A DNA stretch of 64,000 nt, from assembly GCA_013398175.1 (NCBI GenBank), contig VZRZ01003118.1, positions 66,763-130,762 on the forward strand, given 5' to 3'. The position numbers and the translations under genes are program-made. Positions within the stretch are counted from its first letter, which is position 1. Each line of letters starts with the position of its first letter. The DNA is from Climacteris rufus (taxonomy: Eukaryota > Chordata > Aves > Passeriformes > Climacteridae). Shown piece by piece: positions 34,741-48,393 of the stretch. Under the pieces are notes generated by a model. It did not search any database. It was not told where the DNA came from and saw only the letters and a list, made by a program, of their open reading frames with translations.

Positions 34741-36957
34741 CAGAGCCTGGAGGCTGCTGCTGCTCAGGGGAGCTGGCATTTGGAGTGGGAGGAGGTCACA
34801 CATTTCACACAAACGAGGTTTTATTGTCTGGCTTTGCAGGTTTCCCTCGTTGCCAAATATTCCTTAAATGTGGATTTCGGTATTCACTTTGTTTCCAGTC
34901 CTTTGTGGAAGTCAATGTTTGGGGCTTGAATGTTTTGTTGGAGGATATGAAGGATTTTGTCAGATTCCAAGGTGCATGCAGTGTTGTTCCAGTGATTATC
35001 TCGGTGTTATCAGGGTAATATTGAATTTCCTTGTTGCTCCACAACAGTCAAGACATTATTTGAAAAAGGCTGTTGTCCAACAAGAGTAAGGTCAAAGATT
35101 TAGTTGTCACAATGATATCCTTTTCTTTTAGACTCTTAGGGGGGGCATTTTCCAAGGGCCCATCTCTGGTTCAGTTCATGTGCACCTTGGATTTCTGATT
35201 CACCTCCTTTGCAGCTCTTCAGAAATCGTTCCTGTCCTTTTAGATTTATGTTCTTATGCATCTGTTTTTATTGCATGTAACTTCCCATGTCTAGCAAGCC
35301 ATGAGGGAGGGTGGTGATCACATTCAGTGACAACTCATACACAGGAAATGTAGAAAAATCATCTGGCAAATTGAGATGGGTCTTACAGAAAGAATACTTT
35401 TGATTTAGTTTCTACTCTGAAATGCTCACATCTGAAGTTTACACCTGTAGCAGTTATTTCAGCAAGTGAGTGAGCTTCACAATCCGTTTTTCTCTTACTT
35501 TCAAGGTCACTCTGATCTGCCACAGAGGAATGAAGTCCAAGCCAGCCAGGTAGTGTTCCCCCAAAAACAGAAGCCAGGCAGATGCTGCCACACCTTGGGA
35601 TCACAAAGAAAGGCCCAGATGGGCTCCAGAAATAGTCTGGGGATGAGATGACTTTTACAGACTGCAGGGCCTCCCCATATCTTTATTTTATGGCCATCAG
35701 CTGATAACAGATACTGGAAATTTCCTCAGTTCTGTGTTGTAGGTTTTTTTTATCTTAAGCAAAGTTTGTGGCAACGAGGCACCCCCTGAAAGGCCAAAAG
35801 GAATAAAAGTGAATTTTAGGTTGTTGGAAATAGCAGCTTTCAAAATAAAAACCACAGTAGCTCCTTTTCTAATTGAATGTACAGAATGTCCTTCAGTGTC
35901 CAACCCACTGAACCAAAGGGAGTTTTCTCAGGGTTTTTTTTTTAATGTTTAAGAACAAAATCCAGTTTTATTAGACAAGCCTGGGCTAACGGTTACAAAA
36001 TTAATACAGGGCAGCACTTTGAGGCAGAAAAGGGTGAAATGAGGGTTGGAAATGGTGTCATTTCCTGGTATCCTGACATGGCAAGAGGCAGGGACTGTGT
36101 GATGAAAGGTCCTTTTCATGCCAGGGAGAGAAAGCTGTCATGCAAGTCAACACAAAGACCCAGTATATGCTCAGAGTTTTGTAGCCAAAAAAGATTTTTC
36201 CTTAGAACCTTTCCCTACTGAAACCCAGGTATCACCTCCCATGCAGATGTTTTACAGCAGCACCAAACTGAGCAGTCTGGGGTTTGCCTTGGAGTTTCCT
36301 GGCACATTAAGAAAATTCTCAGGTTTGAATGAGCTGCCTGCAAGTTCTGGCTGAGGGACAATGGGCTCAAGAGTGATTTCATTACTGAAATCTTTATTAA
36401 AATCTCAGAAAGCAAACTCACCCAAGTGATCTACACATAAAAAAGTAGTCTGGCTTGGTTTTTTTCCCCAAACTTTTACAGTATTGATTTGCTGAGCTTT
36501 GGGTGGGTGAGAAGCTTTTTGCTTTGTAACTCTGTGCTGCTAAAACAAATAAAACTTCTTGAGCAAATACAGCTCCAGAATGTGCTTATGCAGCGTACAG
36601 CTGCCACAGGCTCTTGTAATGTTCACTTGACTCTCAGTGTGCAGTATTTGGGGAGGTTGTGAGTGCTGTAAATCATCCCTGAGCACACTTTGCAGTCCTG
36701 TGCAGGTGGGTGAGCTTGGAAACCTGCAAGGTAGGGCTGGGGTCTCCTCCAAGCATGATCACTTGGTCATCTTGAGCGTGTCACTTCTTGCAGTTCCTGT
36801 TTCCTCACTGTAAAGATCTCGTTCTTCACGTGGCTCTTCTGCCCCATAATTATTCTAAAACACATTAAAAGGATCAACCAAGGGAAGTTCATCATTACAA
36901 AGTGTCTGCCCTGGCTTGTAACAGAGCTTGAGCTGTATAGGCTGTGCTAGGTCGTGA

Positions 36958-37150
36958 TTGAGGAGGAATTTCCCCATGGAAAAGGGGGTCAGGCATAGCA
37001 GGGGCTGCCCAGGGAGGTTTGGAGTGCCCATCCCTGGAGGTGCCCAAGGAAGGGCTGGATGTGGCACTCAGGGCTCTGGGCTGGGGACAAAGTGGGGATT
37101 TGGCACAGCTTGGATTCAATCTTGGAGGGCTTTTCCAGCCCAAATGCTGC
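36958..37150 (+). mobile_element. CR1 LINE 3' fragment in SLC26A2 intron 1
   Basis: GGAATTTCCCCATGGAAAAG, GGCTGCCCAGGGAGGTTTGG, CCATCCCTGGAGGTGCCCAA and TGGAGGGCTTTTCCAGCCC in CR1 order. Confidence 0.85.
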
Positions 37151-37714
37151 AGCAGGGAGGGATCCAACCCCTGTCTCACACAGCAGCTCCATCTGTGCTG
37201 AATCCATTGGGCTGCCCGGGGTTTGGGGTCTCTGTTTGAGCTGTGGCTCCCTCTCAGTCCCAGCTCAGTGTCAGGCTGGCAATGAGTGGCCTGGTTTGGT
37301 AATTTGGGAGGGTGCAAGACCTTCCCCACCAGAGACACCCCATGGCTGGGTCTGCAGTGAATGGAAGCACCTTTTGGGAGTCCCAGCGTGGAGCAGGAGA
37401 TAAATGTGAAACTCCTCCCCTGGTGTTTCCTGTCAGCATCTGCCCAGCTGTTGCCTTGAGATAGCTCTGCAGCTGTAGGGACCAGCACACCACGCTGTGA
37501 GGTGGGACAGTTGGATTAGCTGGGTGGAATTACTTTCTAATTAGTTTTAGAAGTCTCTGAAAAGAATTCTAAAAGTTCTGTAGCTGCTTCTACTCACGTG
37601 GGTTCCTTTGTCCAGGCTGTTCTACAACAGGAGGTGCCACAGAAACTCACTGCTCTCACTCCTCCCCTCCCATGTGTTTGAAAGCCTCACACTGAAGTGG
37701 ATAGGGCCGTAAGT

Positions 37715-37933
37715 GTTTTAATTAGGAAATATTTCTTCACCATTGGGGCTGTCCAGCTCTGGCACAGCTGCTCAGGGAGGTGCTGGAGGCCCCATCCCTG
37801 GAGGAATTTGACTTGCAGATGTGGCACTGGGGGACAGAGGTTCCTGGTGGCCTTGGCAGGGCTGGCAGTGGTTGGACTCGATGGTCTCAGAGGGGTTTTC
37901 CACCCTGAATGACTTTGTGATTCTGTGATCCTG
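37715..37933 (+). mobile_element. CR1 LINE 3' fragment, second in SLC26A2 intron 1
   Basis: AATTAGGAAATATTTCTTCACC, CCCCATCCCTGGAGGAATTTG, GTTGGACTCGATGGTCTCAG and terminal GTGATTCTGTGATC, the CR1 end with its short tandem tail. A different subfamily from the copy at 36958. Confidence 0.88.
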
Positions 37934-38709
37934 TAGCTACCAGGGAGGTGGTGATGAAGCGAACACATTTTGAGGCACACTCCAGTGGCATCCTCAGCAC
38001 TGCCAGTTCCAGCAGCAGTTTATTAATTGATGCAATTAATTCAGGACAACTGGGCAATTAATTGGGCAATTAATTCAGTGGTGAACACTGCGTGGACAGG
38101 AGGTGTGGTTGATGTTTGCACTGCACAGAGAAGACGTGAGCAGCACATAAAATCCACGTTGTCAGTGGCTGCAGTGCTGAGAGGGGCAGCCTGGCACTGA
38201 CCCTGCTCAGGGTTCTGCTGCCTCACTCACTCCCCTGGAGCCCAGGCCAGTGGCTTTCTGGCTGAAACAGCCCCAGTGTACTGGTAATAGCAAATTTTGG
38301 GGCTGAAAGAGTTTTCTGGATGTTTTCTGGCAATGGAAGTGCTTTATAAATGCTGACAGTCACTTGGTGTTGTCAAGTTCCATTAGGGCTTGTCCCATCA
38401 AGACTTTGCTCTTTCCCAGTCAGGGAATATGTTGCAGGCAGTATTAAATTATTGGTATAATCACCCTGTTTTACTGTCTGTGGGCAGAGAGCACAAGTTC
38501 CAGCAGAAGTGTCCCACCTACCTTTCACTGTGCCTACTATTCTGTTTTTCTGCTTGTGTGTATTGTTTCGATCAGGTGGAATTTACTGGAAAAACAAGCT
38601 TTTCAAAAGTGTGAAGTGCATTTTTTTGCAGTGTGTCATGGGCTGTAAAAAAGCCACTTCTTAGGTAAGAGATCTTTACAGTATTTGGCAGGTGCAATCA
38701 CTGCATAAA

Positions 38710-38740
<31 letters not shown>

Positions 38741-39168
38741 CCACAAGAGATGTAGACCAAGCTGTGCTTTGTTGGAAATGTCCCACTTGTAGTTAATTTT
38801 CAGCTGAACTGGAGTGACTGCTGGACTACAACAACCCCTCTGTCTGGCTTTGCAGGTAGAGATTTTCTCAAGGAAGCTCCCAGCCAGGCAGTGCTGCTGC
38901 ATTCCTGCCCATTTCACAACACTGCCAGCAGCAGGTGTATCCCACAGCATCTCAGTTTCCCTCCTGGGCAAGGTCATTCCTTGCCTGACAGGGATGCAAG
39001 GGTGAGGCTCTTTGCCAGTTTGCTTGGAAATTGCTCTCTCTCTGCTGAACTGAGACTTTCAGCCCTTGCTTTTCATAAATGCTTTGTTCACTCCATAGAA
39101 AAAATCTCACATTGTACATTCATTTATGGTTTAATGGTCTTTCTTTGTGTTTTTAGTGAGGCTTTGTG

Positions 39169-42100
39169 ATGGCAGCAGTGACAGAGACCAACAACATCCG
39201 TGCAGGGATGGAAGGGCCAGAAGGAGATGATGCCAAGTGCAGTTTCCATCACAGAATGTTCTTGGAACCCCAGGAGAAGAAGAGAAGCATGAGAGCTCTG
39301 CTGGTTAAGCAAGCAAAGAAAACTTGCAGCTGCACCCCAGCCAAAATCAAAGATGGTGTTTTGGGGTTTTTCCCCATCTTACAGTGGCTTCCTAAATACA
39401 AACTGAGGGAGTACCTCCTGGGGGATGTGATGTCTGGTGTGATCGTGGGGGTCCTGCTGGTCCCACAGTCCATTGCCTACTCTCTCCTGGCCGGCCTGGA
39501 GCCCATTTACGGCCTCTACACCTCCTTTTTCTCCAGCCTCATTTACTGCGTCTTCGGCACCTCCCACCACATCTCCGTCAGCATCTTCGGGGTGGTTTGC
39601 CTGATGGTGGGGCAGGTGGTGGACAGGGAGCTGCAGAGGGCTGGCTTGGACCTGGAGCCAGCTGTGCTCAGTGTCCTGCCAGGCCCAGGAGGGGATGGGA
39701 ACAGCAGCGGGAACGGGACAGCACCAGAGCTGCTCTGTGACAAAAACTGCTACGCCATGGCCGTGGCCGCCACCATGACCTTCATCTCCGGGGTCTACCA
39801 GGTGAGGGAGGTGGAAGGTGTGCTCAGAGTTGTCATCTTCTGTAGCTGCTCGTCCCCGTGGTGCTGGGCCTGCCCACGGCCTTGATCTGCATCTCAGGGG
39901 TCACTGTGGTGCAGGAAACTCCTCTGGGTGCTGCTCATTTTTATCAGCTCTTCCTGCTTGCATTGCTTCTCTTCTGGGGACTGTGAGCACCCACGCCTTA
40001 CAACTCTCAAGGTCTGCTCACCACCTTCCTCACTGTGGCTTGAACTTTTGTTAATTTTTTTTTGCATTAGACCCAGGTCAAAATGTGGTGCATCAGCTTC
40101 TAATCCCAGTCTTTAATCACTTGCCTTTTAACAAACAAAATTGGTATATCTCCAGTTTATTTTTATTTATTTTACATATTTATATATTATATGTATTATT
40201 TATATTCATATATTATGTATATTATTTATATATTTTTACTGTGCTTGCAAACTTTGCTGTTAGCCCATTTGAAGCCAAAACAATGCCATGGTATGGAAAG
40301 GATGCTACTGAGAGGACAAAATATGTTTTATATTTATACATCTCTATTTATATTCTAGAATTCACTGCTTGCCTGAATGAAAGCAGGCATCCTTGTTTTT
40401 AGAGTCTTATGCATTAACCAGAATGGGATTATTTGTGGCAGTACTGCAGAGCTGTGATATTTGAGTTTGTGAGTTCACATAGATTTATTCTCAGCTGTCC
40501 AGGGTGACAGCCAATCAAACTGTGTGGGAGGGGAAAAACATGCTTGTGATACTCTAAACCACAGGTTTTAGGCACAACCTGGAACTTTTTGTACTGCAAG
40601 TTCGGGTTGAGTTATTTCAGAAATATTCTGGGCCTCCTGAGCTACACCAGATTTTGGGTTTCATTGCTGTGGGATGGATGTAGTTTTGGAGTTGTGAATT
40701 GCAGTTAATATTCTTTGCAAGTACAAGTGCAATTAAATTTCTCTATATGGAGAAGTCAGATTAGTTTATCTTCAGTCCCTATGAATATTAGGTAAATTCT
40801 CTGCAGGCCAACCAACAGGTCTTCACACCCTCAAGTTTATTTTTCTGAACCAAATAAAATTGCATATTCTTTCTGTAAGAAACTTTACAATCAAATCATA
40901 AAAAGCAAATCCTCTCACACCAGTTGCTACAGCATAACTAGTTAAGCCAATTATTGTTAATGTCTTGCATATAGAAAAAGCTTGAATTAACTCAATTATC
41001 AAGGCTGTAAGGGAACCTTATTTAGAGCTTGGCTCTGAGCTGATTTCAGCCAGTCCAGGTCTCAAACCTGCTTCTCTTCAGTAATTCTTTGGGTTCCCAG
41101 CTATCTCTGTTTTTATGATCTGCATCACAGGAGCTTGCAGCTCACAGACTGTCTGAGTCAGAGGCACCAAACTTTCTGCAGTGCAAAGGACAGTGTTACA
41201 TCACAAGCTGTGCTTTTATTGCAGGCTCTGAACTCCAGTGTGAGACAGACAAAGGCCACCAGAAAAGTTTTATATTCCTGCAAAGTTCACAGAGTTTATA
41301 AGAACTGAGGGGGAAATGGCAAAAACAGTATTTCAAATGTGGGTTTGTTTGTTTTTTGTTTTTCCCCACCAGGATAATTAGCAGTTACAGCCGAAGCAAT
41401 GAACAAACAATAAACACAAGTTCAGGATATGAAGACCCCCAAATAAAACTTCTCCTCTGAATGCTGGAGGGTGTTTTCTCCATGCCTTGTCCTCCAGGGT
41501 TGTGCACAGTGTTGGGTTTTTTATCCCTGTGACAAAATCCATGGGATTTGTGTCCTGACCTGTTGTGTGTGGTTGATTCCTTCCAGGTGGCCATGGGTTT
41601 CTTCCAAGTGGGCTTTGTCTCCGTGTACCTGTCGGATTCCTTGCTCAGTGGGTTTGTCACAGGTGCCTCCTTCACTGTCCTGACCTCCCAAGTCAAGTAC
41701 CTGCTGGGCCTGGACATTCCTCGGAGCGGTGGCATCGGCTCCCTCATCACCACCTGGATAAACATCTTCAAAAACATCCACAAGACCAACATCTGCGATC
41801 TCATCACCAGCTTCTTGTGCTTCCTTGTGCTTATCCCAACCAAAGAGCTCAACGAACGCTTCAAATCCAAGCTCAAGGCTCCAATTCCAATGGAGCTCTT
41901 CGTGGTTGTGGCAGCCACTCTGGCGTCTCACTTTGGGAAGCTGAGGGAGACTTACGGCTCCAGCATCTCCGGGCACATCCCAACGGGGTTCCTGCCACCG
42001 CGCCCTCCAGACTGGAGCCTGATCCCCAACGTGGCCTTGGATGCCATCCCCATTGCCATCATTGGCTTTGCCATCACGGTGTCGCTGTCGGAGATGTTCG

Positions 42101-43083
42101 CCAAGAAGCACGGCTACGCCGTGAGGGCCAACCAGGAGATGTACGCCATCGGCTTCTGCAACATCATCCCCGCCTTCTTCCACTGCTTCACCACCAGCGC
42201 CGCGCTGGCCAAGACTCTGGTCAAGGAGTCCACGGGCTGCAGGACCCAAATGTCCGGCCTGGTGACCAGTCTGGTCATCCTGCTGGTCCTCCTGGTCATC
42301 GCCCCTTTGTTTTACTCCCTGCAGAAATGCGTCCTGGCCGTCATCACCATCGTCAACCTCCGCGGGGCCCTGCGCAAGTTCAGGGACCTGCCCAAGATGT
42401 GGCACCTCAGCAGGGTGGACACGGTCATCTGGGGGGTGACCATGGCAGCCACGGCGCTGATCAGCACCGAGCTGGGGCTCCTCGTGGGGGTTTGCTTCTC
42501 CATGCTCTGCGTGATTTTCCGGACGCAGCGGCCGGAGGCGCCGCTGCTGGGCTGGGTGGCCGAGTCGGAGACCTACGAGTCCCTCTCTGCCTACAAGAAC
42601 CTGCAGACCAAGCCTGGGGTCGTGGTGTTCCGCTTCGAAGCCCCCCTGTACTACATCAACAAGGAGTGCTTCAAATCCACCCTCTACAAACAAACGGGGG
42701 TCAACCCCGTGTGGGTGAAGGCGGCCAAGAAGAAGGCAGAGAAAAGAACGCTCAGGGAGAAGGAGGGCGGCTCTGGGGACACCCAGAGCGGCATCCCCGT
42801 GGATTTGGGGTCAGAAGCTGTGGGGTTCCACACCATTGTGATGGACTGCTGTGCGGTGCAGTTCCTGGACACGGCGGGGATCCGCGCGCTGCAGGAGGTG
42901 CGCAAGGACTACGGAGACGTCGGCGTGCGCCTGCTGCTGGCCCAGTGCAACCCCTCTGTCCGCAGCTCCCTGCTCCGAGGGGAGCTCTTCAAGGAGGGAG
43001 AGGAGCAGCTGCTCTTCCACAGCGTGCACCAGGCTGTGGACTTCGCCCTGGGCACGCAGGGGCACGGTGCTTCCAAGAACTAG
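39169..43083 (+). CDS. SLC26A2: SLC26A2, sulfate/anion exchanger (DTDST)
   Basis: Plasma-membrane sulfate/anion exchanger supplying sulfate for proteoglycan sulfation in cartilage (family knowledge). Two coding exons, 39169-39801 and 41587-43083, phase 0 junction, 709 aa (human 739). ATG lies 13 bp into the exon that starts at 39157. Visible: cytosolic N-terminus with CSCTPAK; transmembrane core from LLGDVMSGVIVGVLLVPQ (residue 84); signature PIYGLYTSFF (112); extracellular loop with NSS and NGT glycosylation sites (178-184); VAMGFFQVGFVSVYLSD at the second exon start; ANQEMYAIGFCN; LVIAPLFYSLQK; RTQRPEAPLLG leading to a C-terminal STAS domain with TIVMDCCAVQFLDTAG. The two-coding-exon layout matches mammalian SLC26A2. 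The signature ends GTSHH, where the human protein as remembered and the neighbouring paralogue have TSRH. No lesion seen. Confidence 0.95.
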
Positions 43084-45800
43084 CCCGGAAAGATGGGTTG
43101 GAACGAAGCCTGGGAAATGTGTTCGTGTATGCAATCAATATCTGCACCCAGCTAACAGGAGCAGGGTGTGCCCGGCACACTGGCACTGGGAAAGCTCTTT
43201 GGATGCCTTGGATTTGCCTGCCAGGATGGTGATTGCAGAGTGGCACTGAATGAAGGCAGTTCTTAATTGTGGCCAATCTGTGAATCTGAGTTCATTCATC
43301 TCACGTCTCCTCTCTTTCTGTGTCTCAGTTCCACCCTTCAGTTGTGATCAAATCTTTATTGCAACCCTGTGCTTGTGGATGGAGCAGGATTTGGGAGTAT
43401 TCTGGACATGCTGTCCAGCTGAAGAACGAGGAACTCATTTCTTGTCCCTCCTTCTGGCATTGCTTTTCCATCACCACGCCCTTGTGTTTGCCCAGGAGTG
43501 GCTTCCAGGAACTGTTTGCTCTGGTCTTTACTGGGCAGTGTTTGGTGTTGCAACCTCCCTGAATGTGAGAAGAGAAATCAAATGTCAACATGCACGAAAA
43601 TATCTTAATTAATATCTTCTAATCAAGCATGTCTCACCTCCAGAGGCTTTGGCTCTGTCTCCTCATGCACCCAGGCCACAGGGACGTGGTTATCTTATTT
43701 CTGCACAGGCCTTTACCTGCCTGTGCCTATGGAAATGTTGCCTCTCCAGCTTAATTTTAATGATTTTTTTCCAGAGGTGACCGTTTAGAAGTTTGATTCC
43801 TGCTTATGGTCAGTCAGTTGTTTTCCTAATATTTAGGAGCTTTTTAGGATTGTGAACATTAGATATGGAAAATATCTAGTTCTTGAGTTTCAACAAAAAA
43901 CAGTCCCTCCTAGGCAGCTTTTTATGCCAGGCAGACAGAACCACAGGCACCAAAGTGAAGAGGGACAAACAGATTATCCAACATCTGTCCAGATGTGTCC
44001 ATCTCACACAGATTTTGTGCATGAATTCAGGATTTACTGGCTGTAGACCCTTTGCTCTCTCATGGCCTTTATGCAATGGGAATGCACAGACCAAGGAAAA
44101 CATTGGAAAAGGAGCCAGGAAAATTCTTTGCTAAGCTTTATTTCACCAGTATAAACAGAACTTTTTATTTCCACTTTAAATGATGCAGAAATGAAGAGTG
44201 CCTGTTGTTCATGCTAAAATACAAGGGTAGGAAGAGGTTCTCTCTCCTCACAGCAGTAGAATACAATTGTGAAGGCAGAATTGAGAGATTAGCAGTTTTT
44301 ACTGAATAGCAGCTCTACCTAGCACAGAGTACATCCTTGGAAGAGGATTCTTTCTCCCAGGGGAGTTTACAACCTGAACTGCAGGTGCTTCAAGCTTTTA
44401 AAAGGGAAAGGTGCTGTGTACAGACAATATTCTCATCCTTAATCATTAAAATATATTGAGTCAGGAGTCAAAAAAAGATATAATGCTCAATATGAACTGT
44501 GAAATGTTTACTAAACAGATATTTTAAGTTTAGACTTTTTTGCTGGGTTTTTTTTCTGATCAAGGACCAGTCACTGTTCTTTCTGGGAAAGCTGAATGTC
44601 ATCAGTCACTTCACTCTGGGAGCTGGGACCTCAGAGAAGGGTGAGGCAGCAGGAAGATGAGTCCTTTACATGTTAACTGAACTTAGTACATTTTTTAGGA
44701 CATCAGAGCAGCATAGAAGTCCTGGGGAGGTGAGGGGTGGCTGTAGCTCATATTGAAAGGATCCACACATTCCATGTCCTGGAACTGGCACTGCTAAGGA
44801 AAGAAGCCTCTGTGTATCACAGGGAAAACTGTGCAGCATTCAAACCCCACAAATACTGTTCTGTCTGAGCCTGGAGGTTTGTTTGTGCAAGGGGATGAAT
44901 CCCAAATTCTGCTGAATTTTCCCTTTGCTGCCGTGACCTCCTGCGTGAAGGTTTTCATTGCAGCCTGAGGATCCTCTGGGCAGTTTGGGGAATTGAATAA
45001 TCCCTGAATTGGCATTGCCACAGAGGATTAGGCTGGGCTGGGTGAAAGCAGTGAGCAGGGTCAGTGCCTGTGTGGGGAGGGCAGGGTGGAAGTTGTTTTG
45101 CTTCCTCACCAAACCTGTTTTGTGTTCCCCTGGGTGGGAAGGTTTGTCCCCACATGGATGGCAGTGCCATGGGCTGGGGGAGGCTCTTTGCAGCACACTT
45201 TGTTCACATGATGAGAAAGAATCTCTGGAACTTTGAACAAAAGCCTTGATAGAGTTTTGAAATGCTGATTTTTAACTCCTGTGTTGCAAGAGGGCAGAGC
45301 AGTGCTCGAAGCACTGATGGGAAACGACAGCACGTGGTTCTTGCAGATGTTATATTGTTATTGCAAATATTCCTGACTTCCTGCAGCCACTTTTCTCAGC
45401 TCTTTGCCCCTCAGGCATGGGCAGGACACAGGGAGAGGAGGAAGGAGCAGCTGGCCAGGGGACTTCAAGGCAGGACAGCCACAAGTGGGACAGAAATCAA
45501 ATAAAAACTGCTCCAGGTGATTCTTTCCTCTTTCCCTCTCTCCTGAATTCTTTATGTGCTGCCCAAGTGGAGATTTTTGGACCTGGGACCACGCACAGCT
45601 TGGTGTAGCCAAATTCTAAACCTTGATTTATGAAAAGATGAGTTTGCAAATCCATTCCTGTGGCAGGAAGGGAGGAATAGCAATGTTGACTCCAAGTAGG
45701 ACACACTTCCCACAGATACTGGGCTGTGTGTTTGTAGCTCCTGGCTATTTATTAACATGAAAGCACAATAAAAGAGCCATTAAATGATTTTTCAAGTAAT
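43084..45800 (+). other. SLC26A2: SLC26A2 3'UTR and flank (extent uncertain)
   Basis: No coding features. AATAAA occurs at 45500-45505 and 45767-45772; either could end the transcript, as SLC26A2 mRNAs have long 3'UTRs. Confidence 0.4.
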
Positions 45801-47620
45801 TAAATTAGATTATAGCTGTAAGATGCGCTGCAGTGATTTATGTTTAGCTGGAGCACGTTGCATTTGGCCTGGGTGCTGTTTGTGCAGCCACATTGGCACT
45901 GGAGCCTCCAAATTCCATTTCAAGCAAAACACAATGAACTATTAAAATGCAACAGCAAAAGCAGCCAGGCAACCAAAGGAAATACTTTAAATGTCCTTAT
46001 TTAAAGTAACATCCAGGGGTCATAGTGTTAATAAGTCTGTATTAATGCAGACTGCCCTGGTTAAAAGGGAACTGAAACAAATGCCATTTGCCAGAGTTCA
46101 GTGCAATAGGGAGTTCTTGGGAATTAACTAAAGATTAGAGCTTATTATGGCTGGAATTTCTTAGAACACTGGGTTTCAGCCTTTTTCTTTTAGGCCTAGA
46201 ATCATTTTTTAGCAGTGGCATGAATCTTATTTGAGCCTAGTGGGAAAAAGCACATTTCGCTTGAATTTGTTTATGGACCCTTTAAAGTAATCCAATTTTC
46301 TCTGTAGGAATTGGGGATCACTGATTGAAAACTTTTGCTCTAAATAAATTGTTTTATAAAGGAATTCCATACATATGTGTGTATATATATAGATATTTTT
46401 TGCTGCTGTGTGATGGATGCATATATCCATTTATGCTTTTGTGATCATTCCTGCTTGTCCTGGAAAGGGCTCTTCTGCCTTCTGCTGTTTTAAATGACAG
46501 TGGGAAACATTTTTAAGGGGAAATCTGCCTTACTCACCACTTTCTGTGCCTTCTCTCATCCCTGAATTTGTAAACTATGGGAAGAGAGACCCTCAGAACA
46601 ACTGGGTTTGGGTTATTTATCTGTCTGAAACAGGGATGTTCCTCCCAGGTGCAACCTTCAGAACCCCAGGCCAGACTGGAAGATGGTTTAAATCCCTCCA
46701 TCTCTATTCCCAAATGTCCTCATCAGCAATTATCAGTCTAAATGAAGAATTAAGAGATCATTAGCACGTTCATTAATGACAACAACACGGCATTATGGAA
46801 ATGAACACTCACAGTCTCAGCTCTGCTAAAGACTCCTAAAAACGTCTTTAGCACTCTCCTGCTAAATGTCAGGCTCTGGTTTTTCCAGGTTTGTTGCTGC
46901 TGTGGATGAGTGGTGGCAGCTCCTCCTCACCAGGCAGCTGCACTGATAAATATTTCATTTATCAGAGTGTTTGGACATGGAAACCATCTGCAGCCCACTG
47001 CACAAACCAGGGAAGGGCCCTGCAGTGGGACCAGGGTGCTTATTTTGGGTTCTAGAATCCATTGCCGTTGGGATTTAGGGATCTGATCTCCTTTAAGCCA
47101 CTGCAGCTCCACCTGCTCCCCGTTCACTGCAGGACCAACCTGCACCTTCCTGCTGCTCTGTGTTTGCTGCAGGACCCTGAATATTGACTGTAAACAGAAC
47201 AATTGGTGTGTGCTGCTGTTCCCTGAGACCTGCTGCTCTGCTTTCTGGGCAGATCTTTTGATAAGGCCAAAGCTGCTGAACAGAGAGTGTAAAACCACCC
47301 CAAACCCCTCCAGTCCTGTGGGAGAACAAGGGCTGTGGAGCTTTTTGTGCTGCCCAGAAGCACAGAGTGACCTGGGGCTGTTTTTATTGTGGGGTGCTCT
47401 GACTCTGGGTGGTGCCTTTGCCCCCAGAGCGTGGCACGAGCCCCTGTGGGAGGCATTTCTGGGGTTATGCTGATTTATTTTGGTCTCATTTTAGTCTCAG
47501 CCCACACCTGCCTCTCCCAGCCAGGCCAGCAGAGCTGCAGCCGTGGAAAGTGGTGCCTCTGGGGAGAAATCACAGGCACTCCTCTGGCTCTGCTCACTTC
47601 TGGCTTTTGCCAAGAGATTC
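45800..47620. other. Intergenic, nothing recognised
   Basis: AT-rich sequence without splice-consistent open frames. Confidence 0.5.
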
Positions 47621-47627
47621 AAATCCA

Positions 47628-48393
47628 CTGGTGGTCCATTGATCAAATCCACTGATTAATCCACTGATGAATCTACTGATTAATCCACTGATCCAATCCA
47701 CTGATTAATCCACTGATCCAATCCACTGATGCAATCCACACTGATCAAATCCACTGATTAATCCACTGATCCAATCCACTGATTAATCCACTGATGCATC
47801 CACTGATCCAATCCACACTGATTCAATCCACTGATGCATCCACTGATCCAATCCACTGATGAATCCACTGATCAAATCCACACTGATGAAATCCACTGAT
47901 CAAATCCACTGATGAATCCACTGATCCAATCCACTGATCCAATCCACACTGATCCGATCCACTGATCCAATCCACTGATCCAATCCACTGATCAAATCCA
48001 CTGATNATCCACTGATGCATCCACTGATCCAATCCACTGATGAATCCCCTGATCCAATCCACTGATCCAATCCACTGATGCATCCACTGATCAAATCCAC
48101 TGATTAATCCACTGATTAATCCAGTGATCCCATCCACTGATCCAATCCACACTGATCCAATCCACTGATGCATCCACTGATCCAATCCACTGATGAATCC
48201 CCTGATCCAATCCACTGATCCAATCCACTGATGCATCCACTGATCAAATCCACTGATTAATCCACTGATTAATCCAGTGATCCAATCCACTGATCCAATC
48301 CACACTGATCCAATCCACTGATGCATCCACTGATCCAATCCACTGATTAATCCACTGATCAAATCCACTGATGAATCCACTGATCCAATCCAC
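47628..48393. repeat. 12-13-bp minisatellite, CCACTGATCCAAT type
   Basis: About 58 short units mixing CCACTGATCCAAT, CCACTGATGCAT, CCACTGATTAAT and CCACACTGATCCAAT. Blocks repeat as higher-order units: the order around 48015-48130 recurs around 48165-48285. A single N lies at 48006. Open frames on the minus strand encode repeated tryptophan/isoleucine-rich words and are artefact. Confidence 0.92.

Noticed and set aside
47823..48380. Long minus-strand frame of repeated words in the CCACTGAT array
   Set aside because: Pure tandem repeat with mixed periods. No start context or splice partners.
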